Shown: positions 8,373 through 17,966, counted from the stretch's first letter. The stretch: DNA of 64,000 nt from Devosia indica (GCF_003056405.1 NZ_PYVZ01000003.1:124001-188000); one strand, 5' to 3'. The notes: a model not told the origin generated them from the letters alone. Numbers and translations: made by a program.

Positions 8373-9269
8373 ATGGCAGTGGCCAAAATCGCTGACGACA
8401 TCATCTCGGTGACCGATCTCAACTATCGCTACGCGGGCCAGGCTCGCCCTGCCGTTGCAGGCGTCAACTTCGCCGTTCGGCGCGGCGAAGTATTCGGCCT
8501 GCTCGGTCCATCCGGCGCCGGCAAGAGCACCACGCAAAAGGTGCTTACCCGACAGCAACGCAGCTTTGGCGGTCAGGTGACTATCATGGGCAAGCCACTC
8601 GGCGCTTGGGGCTCGGACTATTTCGAGCGCATTGGCGTGGGGTTCGAGCTGCCCAATCATTATCTCAAATTCACTGCCCGCGAGAATTTGACCTTCTTCG
8701 CCTCGCTCTATGCCCGCCCCAGCCGCCCACCGGCGGATATGCTGGCGTTGGTGGGGCTGGAAGCCTATCTCGACAAGAAGGTCGAGACCTTCTCCAAGGG
8801 CATGCGCATGCGGCTCAACTTCGTGCGTGCCCTGCAGCATGACCCCGAACTGATTTTCCTCGACGAACCAACTGCCGGCCTAGACCCCGTCAATGCGGGC
8901 ATCGTCAAATCACTGATCGCCGACCTCGCCCGGGCGGGCAAAACGATCGTGCTCACCACACATAATATGAACGATGTCGATCAGCTCTGTGATCGCATTT
9001 CCTTCATGGTCGATGGGCGCTTCGCCGCTCTCGACACACCCGACGCCCTCAAATCAGCTCATGGCAGACGCATCGTCCGGGTCGGTACACCGGATGGCAC
9101 AGCGCAGGACTTTTCGCTCGATGGGTTGGGCGACAATGCCGAGTTCCTGGCCCTGCTCCGCACCGGCCGGGTCGACCGCATCCATTCCCAGGAGGCGAGC
9201 CTTGATCAGGTCTTTACCAATGTCACCGGGCATCGCCTCGATGCAGCCGAAGCAGGAGCGGCGGCATGA
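8373..9269 (+). CDS. ABC exporter ATP-binding protein
   Basis: A 298-residue nucleotide-binding subunit. The ATG at 8373 is placed six bases after AAGGAG. Walker A is GPSGAGKST, the signature is the variant FSKGMRMRL instead of LSGGQ, Walker B is LIFLDEPTAGLDP, and the switch His is in LTTHNM. The C-terminal extension after residue 225 is typical of ABC-2 (drug/polymer) exporters. It is followed by two membrane subunits, the first overlapping by four bases. The divergent TetR regulator suggests a role in efflux of a toxic compound, but the substrate cannot be read from the sequence. Confidence 0.9.
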   Translation: MAVAKIADDIISVTDLNYRYAGQARPAVAGVNFAVRRGEVFGLLGPSGAGKSTTQKVLTRQQRSFGGQVTIMGKPLGAWGSDYFERIGVGFELPNHYLKFTARENLTFFASLYARPSRPPADMLALVGLEAYLDKKVETFSKGMRMRLNFVRALQHDPELIFLDEPTAGLDPVNAGIVKSLIADLARAGKTIVLTTHNMNDVDQLCDRISFMVDGRFAALDTPDALKSAHGRRIVRVGTPDGTAQDFSLDGLGDNAEFLALLRTGRVDRIHSQEASLDQVFTNVTGHRLDAAEAGAAA

Positions 9270-9991
9270 GCTCGACCCTTTGGCGTCTCGTCCTGTGGGA
9301 TGCGCAATTACAGGTGCGGGAGAACATCTATCTCTTCACCGTGCTGACCACACTGGCATTTGCCATCTTCCTCAAGTTGCTGCCGCCCGATGCGCCGCCG
9401 ACAATTTTCACCCTGGTGCTGTTCTTTGACCCGGCGATTGTGGGCGCCAGTTTTGTTGGCTCCATTGTTCTGATGGAGCGCAGCCAGAACACGCTGTCCG
9501 CCCTCTCGGTCTCCCCGGCGCCAGTGCGGGACTATATTCTGGCCAAGGTTGTCACGCTGACCCTGCTGGCCATTGCCGGCAGCCTGTTTCTGGTCGCCGT
9601 GGCATTCTGGGTTCCGCCAATCGATATGGTTCTGCGATTTACGCTGGTTCTGATCTTCACCGGCGCCGTCGGGGTACTGGGCGGTTTCCTGATCGTCGCC
9701 AGGGCCAAGTCGATGAACCATTTCATCGCCCGCGCCATGCCGATCACCATCATCCTGTTCCTGCCACTGCTGGCCCATTTCGGTGTCATCACCGGTTTCT
9801 GGCAGTGGTTGCTGTTCGCCATCAATCCGGGTCACGCCATGCTGCGCGCCATGCTTTGGGCGGCAGATCCGGCTGCGGTCAGTTCGGCCGATATCATCTA
9901 TGCCTTTGCCTATATGACCCTGATGATCGCGGTCTTTTTCCGCTGGTGCGTGGTCACCTATACGTCCGAACTCGGCCGCGTCGAGGAGTAG
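9266..9991 (+). CDS. ABC-2 type permease, first membrane subunit
   Basis: A 241-residue membrane protein with about six hydrophobic segments (for example YLFTVLTTLAFAIFLKLL and LTLLAIAGSLFLVAVAFW). The start ATG overlaps the ATPase stop (ATGA at 9266-9269). FVGSIVLMERSQNTLSAL resembles the conserved cytoplasmic coupling region of ABC-2 permeases. It is followed 11 bases later by a second permease of similar size, so the exporter is probably a heterodimeric membrane domain with a homodimeric ATPase. Confidence 0.85.
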   Translation: MSSTLWRLVLWDAQLQVRENIYLFTVLTTLAFAIFLKLLPPDAPPTIFTLVLFFDPAIVGASFVGSIVLMERSQNTLSALSVSPAPVRDYILAKVVTLTLLAIAGSLFLVAVAFWVPPIDMVLRFTLVLIFTGAVGVLGGFLIVARAKSMNHFIARAMPITIILFLPLLAHFGVITGFWQWLLFAINPGHAMLRAMLWAADPAAVSSADIIYAFAYMTLMIAVFFRWCVVTYTSELGRVEE

Positions 9992-10002
9992 GGAGCCCAG
10001 CG

Positions 10003-10710
10003 ATGAAGCGCGTCCTCAACGTCATCCGCCACGACATCGTCTCGATCACCCGGGACAGCGTCATGGTCAACATCGTGGTCATGCTGCTGGTGCTGGCCGT
10101 AGCGGCGGCCACACTGCGGCATATGGGGCTTTATCCCGAATGGTGGCACAACACCCAGCTCCTGCTGCTGCTCTGCTACATGCCCGGCATGGGCTATCTG
10201 TTCGCCATGCTCATCGTCGACGAAATGGATAGCGGGGTGAACCAGGCTCTGCTGGTCAGTCCGGCCTCGGCGATGGCTGTCCTCTGCGCGCGTGTCGCCC
10301 TGCCCACCGCCTTTGTGCTGATCTATGCATTTGCGTTCATCTACAGTGCCCAGGCCATCGACCTGCCGTTCCATCACTGGCTATTGCCGGTGTTGACGCT
10401 GTCCATGTCTGTCGCCTGGGTGACGCTGCTCGTGCCCGCCATTTCGCGCGACAAGGTAAAGGCTTTGGGGCTGTTCAAGATCCTCAATCTCTACACCGCC
10501 ATCGCCACGGTCGGGCTCTTCATCCCCCAGGACGCCTGGTATCGGCCGGTACTTTGGTTGACGCCCGCAAGCTGGTCCCTCAACGGCATCGAGGCTTTCA
10601 TCGCCAGTCAGGAAGCCGCCGGTTACGCATGGTCGTTCGGTGGCCTGCTGTTCTTTGGGGCCCTCGTCGCCCACGCCGCATGGCTCTACCTGCGCCGCCA
10701 GGCGCAGTAA
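10003..10710 (+). CDS. ABC-2 type permease, second membrane subunit
   Basis: A 235-residue membrane protein (MKRVLNVIRHDIVSITRDS) with about six hydrophobic segments. GYLFAMLIVDEMDSGVNQALLVSP, read in part, matches the E-x-x-x-G-x-x-x coupling segment of ABC-2 permeases. GGGAG lies just before the ATG at 10003. The gene ends the exporter operon and converges on the chromate transporter gene, with 4 bp between the stops. Confidence 0.85.
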   Translation: MKRVLNVIRHDIVSITRDSVMVNIVVMLLVLAVAAATLRHMGLYPEWWHNTQLLLLLCYMPGMGYLFAMLIVDEMDSGVNQALLVSPASAMAVLCARVALPTAFVLIYAFAFIYSAQAIDLPFHHWLLPVLTLSMSVAWVTLLVPAISRDKVKALGLFKILNLYTAIATVGLFIPQDAWYRPVLWLTPASWSLNGIEAFIASQEAAGYAWSFGGLLFFGALVAHAAWLYLRRQAQ

Positions 10711-10714
10711 TTCC

Positions 10715-11911
10715 CTAGAGCACTCCCGTCACGGCACCCGCCACTCCAAGGGAGAGCACGACCAGCCAGGGTGGCGCCTTCCAGGCAACCAGCGCCACAA
10801 AGCCAGCCAGGGCCAGGGTGAAGTCGAGGGGTTGCAGCACGGCACTGACAAAGACCGGATCGTAGAGCGCGGCGCCCAGAATGCCGACCACCGCCGCATT
10901 AGCCCCACGCATTCCCGCCTGCGCCATCGGCCAGCGCCTTAGCATGTCCCAGAAGGGCAGTGCCCCGAGCAATAGCAGCATGCCCGGCAAAAAGACGGCA
11001 ACCAGCGCGATGGCGCTGCCCCAAATCCCATTGGGTTCAACGCCGCTCACCGCGCCGAGATAGGCCGCAAAGGTAAAGAGCGGCCCTGGCATGGCCTGGG
11101 TGGCCCCGTAACCTGCCAAAAAGTCGTCGGCCGACACCCAGCCGCGCGTCACTACCTCGGCCTCCAGCAGCGGCAGCACCACATGCCCGCCGCCGAACAC
11201 AAGCGCACCAGCGCGGTAGAAGGCATCAAACAACGCAATCCCCTGCCCCATGCCGGCGAATAGCGGCAAGACAACCAGCAGGACAGCAAATGCTACAAGG
11301 AATCCAATGCCGATCCGGCGGGACCCGGGAAAGCTATGTGGCGACAGAGCGGCATCGCCCCCGCGGCAAAGCCAGAGCCCTAAGGCACTGCCAAGCAGGA
11401 TTGCACCCACCTGCCCCAGCGCTCCACCAACCACCGCAACCAGCCCGACGGCCAGCACTGCAATCAGTGCCCGTTCCCGATCCGGCGTCAGGTTTCTTGC
11501 CATGCCCAGCACGGCCTGCGCCACAATGGCCACGGCCACCAGCTTGAGCCCATGCAGCGCGCCCTGGGCCATTGGGCCGTCCAGCGCTGCAGCACCGAGT
11601 GCAAAGGCCAGCAGCAATAGCGCCGAAGGCAGTGTAAAGGCTGTCCAGGCCGCCAATGCCCCGAGAGGGCCGGCCCGCATCAACCCAAGAGCAAACCCGA
11701 CCTGGCTCGATGCCGGCCCCGGCAGAAACTGGCAAAGCGCGACCAGATCCGCATAGCCGGCCTCGTCGATCCAGCGGCGGCGCGTCACCAGTTCGTCGCG
11801 GAAATAGCCCAGATGGGCAATCGGCCCGCCAAAACTGGTCAACCCCAGCTTCAGAAAGGCCCCAAAGACCTCCCCAGGCGTACCCTGCGGTCTATTCTTC
11901 GCTTCAGTCAC
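10715..11911 (-). CDS. chrA: Chromate transporter ChrA
   Basis: A 398-residue inner-membrane protein with two homologous halves, as in long-chain CHR proteins that export chromate by proton exchange. The first half has FLKLGLTSFGGPIAHLGYF and CQFLPGPASSQVGFALG; the second has GALVFGGGHVVLPLLE and GATQAMPGPLFTFAAYLG. These are the paired (F)GGP/GGGH and PGP motifs of the family. About ten hydrophobic segments are present. Length fits the usual 390-450. No chrB regulator gene is nearby, so induction by chromate is not supported by context. Confidence 0.92.
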   Translation of the reverse strand: MTEAKNRPQGTPGEVFGAFLKLGLTSFGGPIAHLGYFRDELVTRRRWIDEAGYADLVALCQFLPGPASSQVGFALGLMRAGPLGALAAWTAFTLPSALLLLAFALGAAALDGPMAQGALHGLKLVAVAIVAQAVLGMARNLTPDRERALIAVLAVGLVAVVGGALGQVGAILLGSALGLWLCRGGDAALSPHSFPGSRRIGIGFLVAFAVLLVVLPLFAGMGQGIALFDAFYRAGALVFGGGHVVLPLLEAEVVTRGWVSADDFLAGYGATQAMPGPLFTFAAYLGAVSGVEPNGIWGSAIALVAVFLPGMLLLLGALPFWDMLRRWPMAQAGMRGANAAVVGILGAALYDPVFVSAVLQPLDFTLALAGFVALVAWKAPPWLVVLSLGVAGAVTGVL

Positions 11912-11927
11912 TCACCCTCCGGCCCCG

Positions 11928-12815
11928 CTATTTCTGCGGCACAATTTCCTGATCATGGACCATGGTTTGGAAGCGCGACGGTATGGTGACACCGTGCCCG
12001 CTGCCACTCCCCGAATTGGACGAACAGAAGTCACCGCGATTGGCTCGATCGACCCAAGGGCGCATGCGGCGCAAATTCTCGTCGACGCTCATCGACTGTT
12101 CGTGGGGCGTTTCCACGAGGAGGTGATCGAGCGCGTAGGAGTAGCTTTCGTAGCGATAATTGAGCGCCCGGACGAACCAGTCGACATGCCACTGGTTTTC
12201 GGTGTGCCGCGCCGCGACATTGCCGGCCACGCTATCCTCGATCCCGCTCAGTTCGGCCAAAGCCACGCGCCGCTGCCGATCCACCTCCTGAACGGCGCAG
12301 ATCGACTGGAAAGTCTTGGGCAGCGTGTCGATATCGGCCAGAATGTGCCGGCCGACCGTATTGTAGCGCGTTGGCGAGGAGCGATATTGCGTCGTTCGCA
12401 GCCAATTGTAGTAGCGCTCAACGCCGTAGCGGTAATCGCGCGCCGGTCCGATCCGGGTGCGCTGCAGTTCTACTGAAGAATCAAACATCCAGTCGCGGCT
12501 ATGCGCTGCAATCAGGAAGCGCCAGGTGCGATCGTGCATCTCGCGTTCCTGGTCGGTCTGGTTGAGGTTGGAAACCGGCTCCCCGCGATTGGTCGCGATC
12601 AGCTCGCCAGCATAGGGCATGACCTGGTCGTGCAGCACACTGGGCTGCGCACGGCCGAAATCGCCGACCGGTCGGGCCACGCAGCCCGCCGCCAACGCAG
12701 CTAGGGTGATCAATGCGAAAGTGCGGAACAATAGGCCGCGATGGCGTTCAGACACGCTTGCGCTTGCGCCTGTTGTCGCTGTGATTGGTTGGTGGTGGCG
12801 GCGTCCCGCGTTCAT
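11928..12815 (-). CDS. Putative lipoprotein of unknown function
   Basis: A 295-residue protein with a late signal sequence: after a polar N-terminal stretch of about 28 residues comes LLFRTFALITLAALAAGC, which ends in a lipobox (LAAGC). The true start may therefore be an internal GTG or TTG nearer the hydrophobic run. The rest is rich in Arg, Tyr and Asp (RYGVERYYNWLR, ADIDTLPKTFQSICAVQEVDRQRR) and looks mainly helical. It has one Cys pair candidate (C near the middle and near the C-terminus). I do not recognise the family. The stop is 16 bases before the chrA start on the same strand. Confidence 0.7.
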   Translation of the reverse strand: MNAGRRHHQPITATTGASASVSERHRGLLFRTFALITLAALAAGCVARPVGDFGRAQPSVLHDQVMPYAGELIATNRGEPVSNLNQTDQEREMHDRTWRFLIAAHSRDWMFDSSVELQRTRIGPARDYRYGVERYYNWLRTTQYRSSPTRYNTVGRHILADIDTLPKTFQSICAVQEVDRQRRVALAELSGIEDSVAGNVAARHTENQWHVDWFVRALNYRYESYSYALDHLLVETPHEQSMSVDENLRRMRPWVDRANRGDFCSSNSGSGSGHGVTIPSRFQTMVHDQEIVPQK

Positions 12816-13094
12816 AACGCACCCCGGTAAAAATCAGGATCTGGGCGTCGCCGGAAATCTGTTTCCCAGCGCCGGCGGATGTCTTCCGCCTCTCGAACTT
12901 TATCAGCTGACCCAAGCTGGCCTCCATGCTGCGCCGCTCCCCCGTCCCTAGTGGGGGCAGCGAGTTGAGTAGTCTCGTCCCGGCGCGACGCCCCTCGCGC
13001 TGATACGCATTAAGAGATCGTCAAGGTTAACAGTCTGCTAACGAATTGACGGCAAGAGTCTGCCTTGCATCAAATCGGATGCATAAATGAGTCG

Positions 13095-14252
13095 ATGGTT
13101 CCGCCGGATATGCTTGGATTTCAGCCCTACGAGACCTTTCAGTTGCTGATCGAAACCGGTGGTGTCGATCGCACAAACACCTTGCTGATCGCGGCATGCG
13201 ACGCCTATGCGCGGCGCGGCAAGCCCACTGTTCCCGAAATGGAACAGTTCGAGGCACTGGCGGGACGACTGTTCCCAATCGCCGGCCCCCAGGCTCGCGC
13301 CAAAGGGGCGGCCATCCTGGGGCGGGCCGAAATGCTTTCCCCAGCCCTTGAGCGCTTGGTGGTGGAAAATATTGGCGAAGACCTCATCCCCTTCCTTGAA
13401 GGGGCAGTCGAACTCTCCGACCAAACCATGTTGGATACAATTGCGCGATATGACGTGCCGGCCTGCGCTACGCTGGCTGCCCGTGCCGACCTCAGCAATG
13501 TGGTGCTTGCCAAGCTTTTCCAGATGAATTCGCGCAAGGTCTATCGTGCCTTGGCGGCCAACACCCACATCGTGCCACGCGGCGCCTATCTCAGCGCGCT
13601 GGCCCGCTCGGCCCAGATGGATCATCTGGTCGCCGAAGCACTAGGCAAGCGCGACGACTTCGACGCGGCCTTGCTGGCGCCGGCATTTTTCGATCTTTCG
13701 GACGAGCATCGCGTCAAGGTCATTCAGGCCTTTGCCAATCGCACCACACCCACAGCGCCGATTTCACGCACGATCGAGCAGCTCTCGGTTGCCACGGGGG
13801 AATTGACCAAGGCCCTGATGAAGCTCTTTTCAGAGAATCGTCGTCCCGAAGTCACGCGCCTGCTTGCGCAGATTACCGGGCTGGATGAAGTCCGGTGCGG
13901 CCAGATCGCGCATGATGTGACGGGGGCCTCGCTTTTCGTGATCCTTAGGGCCTTTGGCTCCACGGCCTATGACGGTCTCAAGGTACTGATCCACGCGACC
14001 AGTCATGACAGCGAACGCTCCCGCGCGCTGGCGGATTTTGCCACTCTGTTCGGGGCAGTCTCACCCGAGTCCATGGCCTATCTGATGAGTGCATGGCGTG
14101 GCGAAGTGAACCTGCTTGAGCTTTCCAAGCCGCAACACCAGCCGTTCACTCAGGCCAGCCGGCGCACGGCATCGCTTGCCCCGGCGCACAACCCCGTGGT
14201 TGACCAGGCCATCGAGGCCCTGGCCAAGATCGGCGTGCGCCGCGCGAGCTGA
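13095..14252 (+). CDS. DUF2336-domain protein
   Basis: From the ATG at 13095 the protein has 385 residues; a TTG at 13065 or an ATG at 13110 are other possible starts, and none has a strong ribosome binding site. The N-terminal two thirds are an alpha-helical repeat region typical of DUF2336 (HEAT-like), for example PALERLVVENIGEDLIPF and VLAKLFQMNSRKVYRALA. There is no membrane segment or signal peptide. DUF2336 proteins are common in Hyphomicrobiales, often several per genome, and their function is not settled. Confidence 0.8.
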   Translation: MVPPDMLGFQPYETFQLLIETGGVDRTNTLLIAACDAYARRGKPTVPEMEQFEALAGRLFPIAGPQARAKGAAILGRAEMLSPALERLVVENIGEDLIPFLEGAVELSDQTMLDTIARYDVPACATLAARADLSNVVLAKLFQMNSRKVYRALAANTHIVPRGAYLSALARSAQMDHLVAEALGKRDDFDAALLAPAFFDLSDEHRVKVIQAFANRTTPTAPISRTIEQLSVATGELTKALMKLFSENRRPEVTRLLAQITGLDEVRCGQIAHDVTGASLFVILRAFGSTAYDGLKVLIHATSHDSERSRALADFATLFGAVSPESMAYLMSAWRGEVNLLELSKPQHQPFTQASRRTASLAPAHNPVVDQAIEALAKIGVRRAS

Positions 14253-14275
14253 GCTGCAACGACAATAGTTGCTGG

Positions 14276-14623
14276 CTAGCCCTTTGGTTCGCGCACCAGG
14301 TCGATCCCCAGCTCATCGCCGCGCATGTCGATGCTCAGCACCCAGAGATCCGGATCGAATGAGATTTCCTGGTCGATGCGTTCACGCACCTTGGCGGGTT
14401 CCACCCGTTCGAAACGGCGTTGAAACATCTGCCCTGCATTGTCGCCCCGGCTTACCGTTGGCGCAGGTGTGAACAGTGATCGTGTTCCATCAAGGTGATC
14501 GACCTCGATGAAGATTTGACCGGCTATGGGATCGCCGCGTCGCGCCACAACGCACATATTGCCCATGTCATTGTGGCGCCGGACAAAGGCCATGCACCAC
14601 AAATCGCTGCGAAAGCTGGACAC
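14276..14623 (-). CDS. DUF1491-family protein
   Basis: A 115-residue protein from a GTG at 14623, one base after the stop of the peptidoglycan-binding gene, so likely translated from the same mRNA. RSDLWCMAFVRRHND and GQIFIEVDHLDG match the short DUF1491 family of alphaproteobacteria, which often follows a peptidoglycan-binding protein gene. It is probably cytoplasmic. No activity is known. Confidence 0.8.
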   Translation of the reverse strand: MSSFRSDLWCMAFVRRHNDMGNMCVVARRGDPIAGQIFIEVDHLDGTRSLFTPAPTVSRGDNAGQMFQRRFERVEPAKVRERIDQEISFDPDLWVLSIDMRGDELGIDLVREPKG

Positions 14624-14624
14624 G

Positions 14625-15860
14625 TCAGATCGTCGCGCCTGCCTTCAGCAGGAGCTCCACCAGGTCTGGCTGCACCTGCCCGGTCATTCTGTAGCGGTAG
14701 AAATTCTCGAACTCGCGAATGGCGCGCGCCGTTTCCGGTCCAGGCTTGCCGTCAATCGGGCCACGAAAGAAGCCAAGGCTGGCCAGACCGGTCTGTATCT
14801 GGGTGACCAGTGCGGCGTCGGTTGCGGGCGCCACGGACGCTGGCGCGGTACTGGCAAGCTGCACTGTCTGGCTCTGCGTGGCCGCGGGCTGCTGGGTCTG
14901 GACCGTAGCTACCGGCTGCACGGGCGCCGGCATGGGCTGGGCAACCGGACGCAGGGAAGGCAACGAGGCACTGGGAATGGGCGGACTGCCGGCAGTACCA
15001 GCGCCGCCGCGCGATCCATCAACAGCGGCGATGATCGAATCGATAGTATTAGCCGCCGACTGAGCGACATCGTCGAACACCTGCTCGGCCGGCGATAGTG
15101 TCTGCAAGCGGGCAACGACCTGATCTTGCTGAACTTCTGGCGCAGCCACCGGAGCAGGAGCGGTCACCGCCGCTTGCTGGATGGGTGCTGGCTGCGCAGC
15201 GACAGGCGACGGCTCGCGCAGAGCCTGTGGCTGAGCATCGACCGGCGTCCTCACGCGCCCTGCGGAATCCGCATCGAGAATGGCCTGAACAACGGCCGGG
15301 TCATTGGCGCCGGTCGGGGTCATGCCATTGCGCTGTTCAAACGCCCGAATGGCCTCGGCGGTCTTGGGCCCGTAATAGCCGTCAACTTCGCCAGTAAAGA
15401 GCTGCAGCTCCAACAGCTTCTTCTGCACCGCGAACATCTGCGCATTGCCCACGGGTGTATCCGGCACAACCCGTTGCACCGGCGCGGCAACGCTGCCTGT
15501 AGTCTCTGCGCTCGCTTGTGGCAGCTCGGGGAGCACGGGGGCCGACTCGACCGAACTGGTCCGCGGCGTGACGGGACGCTCGACAACCGGTGTCGGCAGC
15601 GGCGCAACAACATTGCGCGATGGCGCAAAAAATGGCGATGGATGTTCAGCCGTCTGGAAGAACAGGGCGTTGCTGCCCGCCAGGGCGGTCAGGGTCACCA
15701 TAGCCAGCAGACCAGTGGACGCCAGGGGCGCGCGCATGTAGCGCGAAATAATCCAGAGCCCCGCTCGGCCGAGGGTACCAAGCAGGGCGCTGCCCGCCAT
15801 TAGCGGCAGTTGGGTCAGGGTCGAAGCCGTCATTGTGCTTTTCTTTTTTCGTTTGGCCAT
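14625..15860 (-). CDS. Membrane-anchored peptidoglycan-binding protein with two PGBD domains
   Basis: A 411-residue protein with a Lys/Arg-rich start (AKRKKKS), a membrane helix near residues 46-66 and a long Pro/Ala/Gln-rich periplasmic linker. Two peptidoglycan-binding type 1 domains frame the linker: one at about 140-195 (LLELQLFTGEVDGYYGPKTAEAI) and one at about 345-405 (LASLGFFRGPIDGKPGPETARAI). It lacks any visible hydrolase or transpeptidase domain. Its start overlaps the end of the histidine kinase gene by 31 bp, so the two are probably co-expressed and may be linked in envelope sensing or cell-cycle localisation, which is inference. Confidence 0.85.
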   Translation of the reverse strand: MAKRKKKSTMTASTLTQLPLMAGSALLGTLGRAGLWIISRYMRAPLASTGLLAMVTLTALAGSNALFFQTAEHPSPFFAPSRNVVAPLPTPVVERPVTPRTSSVESAPVLPELPQASAETTGSVAAPVQRVVPDTPVGNAQMFAVQKKLLELQLFTGEVDGYYGPKTAEAIRAFEQRNGMTPTGANDPAVVQAILDADSAGRVRTPVDAQPQALREPSPVAAQPAPIQQAAVTAPAPVAAPEVQQDQVVARLQTLSPAEQVFDDVAQSAANTIDSIIAAVDGSRGGAGTAGSPPIPSASLPSLRPVAQPMPAPVQPVATVQTQQPAATQSQTVQLASTAPASVAPATDAALVTQIQTGLASLGFFRGPIDGKPGPETARAIREFENFYRYRMTGQVQPDLVELLLKAGATI

Positions 15861-17656
15861 GAAGTGGGGGCCGCAGCCACGGGCTCACGATGAAGTTGCA
15901 GAATGTCGGCAGTTTCGCCCGGTTTGGTTGCCGGACCGTTTATGGGAAGCAAAACAGTGATGGTTGTCCCCGCCCCAATCTCCGACATGGCGCGCAATGT
16001 GCCTCCATGCAGCTCGACCAGGCCCTTGACGATGGACAGGCCCAGCCCGGTCCCCTCATATTTGCGGCTCAGGCCATCCTGCACCTGGAAGAAGGGTTCA
16101 CCGATTCGCGCCATGGCTGCGGGAGCCATGCCGATACCGCGATCCTTCACGGAGAAATTGATCGACTGCCCCTGCCGCTTGACCGCAACAGTCACCAGGC
16201 CGCCTTCATGGCTGAACTTGACGGCGTTGGAGAGCAGATTGATCACAATCTGCCTGCACACCCGCTCATCTGCCGACATCAGCGGCAGGTCCGGTTCAAT
16301 TTCCGACACCAGCCTGACATTGCGTTCCTGCGCCAGTGTCTCCACCATGGCAAAGCAGGCCGGGATAATAGCGCCCGCATCCATGGATTCGGCTTGAATC
16401 TCGAATTTGCCGGCCTCGATGCGCGACATGTCGAGCAACATGCTAACCACTTCGAGCAGGTGTTTCCCGCTCTGCTGGATCAGGCCGGCATATTCCTTGT
16501 GCGTGGGCGAGAGATCTCCGCCGATGCCGCTCGACATCATCTCCGAAAAGCCGACCACGGCATTGAGCGGCGTGCGCAGCTCATGCCCGATGGTGGCGAG
16601 GAAGCGCGACTTGGCCTGTGACGCGTCTTCGGCAACACGGCGAGCCTCCGCCATGGCCGCTTCGGCGTCCTTGCGCGCCGTTATGTCGCGCAAGAGTGCA
16701 ATGACGTCGTGGCGCTCGCCGCCGGCCGAGTCGTCAATGATCGGCGAAAGCTGCACTTCGACCCAAAGGAAGCGGGGAATATTGCTGCGGGCATGCGGAT
16801 CGTCCTGCCGCAGGCGTAGTTCAATCAGGCGGTTCCGCCCGTCCTGCGCCGCTTCGGCCAGGGCTGTGAGAAAGGCCGGGCGATCCATGATGTGCAGGCG
16901 CTCGGCAAGCTTTGCGCCAGCCACCTGGTAACGCGGACAGCCAAACAGGGTTTCCGAAGACCGCGATGCAACCAGAATATTGCCGTCAGTCGACAGGCGC
17001 AGCACGGTATCCTGCACATGTTCTATCAGATGGCGATAGGCGCTGACTTGGGCCTTGTCGTTCACCTCGAACGCCATGTTGATGCGGTGGGCGCTGAAGG
17101 CAACGACTGCAAACGCAACGGCAAAGCCAGCAACCGAACTATAGGTCAGGACGGCTCCCGCCAGGGGCGCCGTAGGCAGGCCCAGACTGGCCGCAGCCAT
17201 GCCCAGCGCCGTCACTGGCACCAGGCCGAGCCAGCTCAGCCGACGCAACGGGCTACGCGCGATCAGACCAGCGAGCACCGGCCCCATAACGGCCATGGCC
17301 ATGCCGGCGTCGCCCAATCGAGGGTCAACCAAGGTCAGAACCATGCCTGTGGCCATCAGCGTGGCAACTTGCGCGGCGGCCGCGATTTCCTGCTGGCTGC
17401 GCTGGTGCAACGCCAGACTGATCAACCCGCCCGCCAGTACAAGCGAGGCCAGCAGGAACGGGACTGAAGCACCCAAAATGAGAGCATATATGGCTGGGAC
17501 CATGCCCAGCAGTGCAGCGGCGGCAAGCAGCTTTGCATTATTTGCGATGGTTTCGCGGCGCAGCAGCTCGGGCCAATTGCCAGAGCCGGACGAAGCGGTG
17601 ACGCTTCTCTTGCTGGCTCCGAATAGAGTGAAGCTACGCATCAACAAAAAACTCAC
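15830..17656 (-). CDS. PAS-domain membrane sensor histidine kinase
   Basis: A 608-residue kinase. Residues 40-190 contain about six hydrophobic segments, followed by a PAS domain (HLIEHVQDTVLRLSTDGNIL at about 205-320). The H-box is IGHELRTPLNAVVGFSEMM, with the phospho-accepting His near 362. The ATPase domain has the N-box NLLSNAVKFS, the G1 box DRGIGM and the G2 box GTGLGLSIVKGL, all intact. Domain order resembles PleC/DivJ-type kinases of alphaproteobacteria, but nothing here assigns the partner. There is no response regulator gene next to it. The stop lies inside the following peptidoglycan-binding gene. Confidence 0.92.
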   Translation of the reverse strand: MSFLLMRSFTLFGASKRSVTASSGSGNWPELLRRETIANNAKLLAAAALLGMVPAIYALILGASVPFLLASLVLAGGLISLALHQRSQQEIAAAAQVATLMATGMVLTLVDPRLGDAGMAMAVMGPVLAGLIARSPLRRLSWLGLVPVTALGMAAASLGLPTAPLAGAVLTYSSVAGFAVAFAVVAFSAHRINMAFEVNDKAQVSAYRHLIEHVQDTVLRLSTDGNILVASRSSETLFGCPRYQVAGAKLAERLHIMDRPAFLTALAEAAQDGRNRLIELRLRQDDPHARSNIPRFLWVEVQLSPIIDDSAGGERHDVIALLRDITARKDAEAAMAEARRVAEDASQAKSRFLATIGHELRTPLNAVVGFSEMMSSGIGGDLSPTHKEYAGLIQQSGKHLLEVVSMLLDMSRIEAGKFEIQAESMDAGAIIPACFAMVETLAQERNVRLVSEIEPDLPLMSADERVCRQIVINLLSNAVKFSHEGGLVTVAVKRQGQSINFSVKDRGIGMAPAAMARIGEPFFQVQDGLSRKYEGTGLGLSIVKGLVELHGGTLRAMSEIGAGTTITVLLPINGPATKPGETADILQLHREPVAAAPTSWPNEKRKAQ

Positions 17657-17966
17657 TAACCGACGCCTGTATTCCTGCGGCCCGAGGACCGTTCGCTGGC
17701 CCTTCCCCGAGCCATTTTCGCCCGAATGAAACCGGGTCGTTGTTGACTTGAGCCTCGGCCAGCAACCGCTAAGAGGGGCTTAAGCCACACCCCCAATCGA
17801 TCTGATTCACGTTGGTAGCGGGGGTGTTTCACCAGTTAGCGTAAACAAGGTCTTGCCCCCTTGTCGGATCAGTCGGCATTTGTTTCAAATTTTACCGACT
17901 AACCCCAGCCGCGCTTAATTCGCGTTCCCTAACCTGGTCTCATCAGCCGGACGATCACCGTCCGCG
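17657..17966. other. Intergenic region between histidine kinase and DUF5330-like gene
   Basis: A 310-bp non-coding stretch that holds the divergent promoters of both neighbours. I see a perfect 10-bp palindrome GGCTTAAGCC at 17777-17786, and an inverted repeat ACACCCCC (17787-17794) with GGGGGTGT (17820-17827). Neither is followed by a T run, so they are more likely operator or structural sites than terminators. No gene is visible. Confidence 0.5.

Noticed and set aside
17777-17827. Palindromes in front of the histidine kinase as a terminator or small RNA
   Set aside because: No T run and no promoter-like start next to them; more likely operator-type symmetry.
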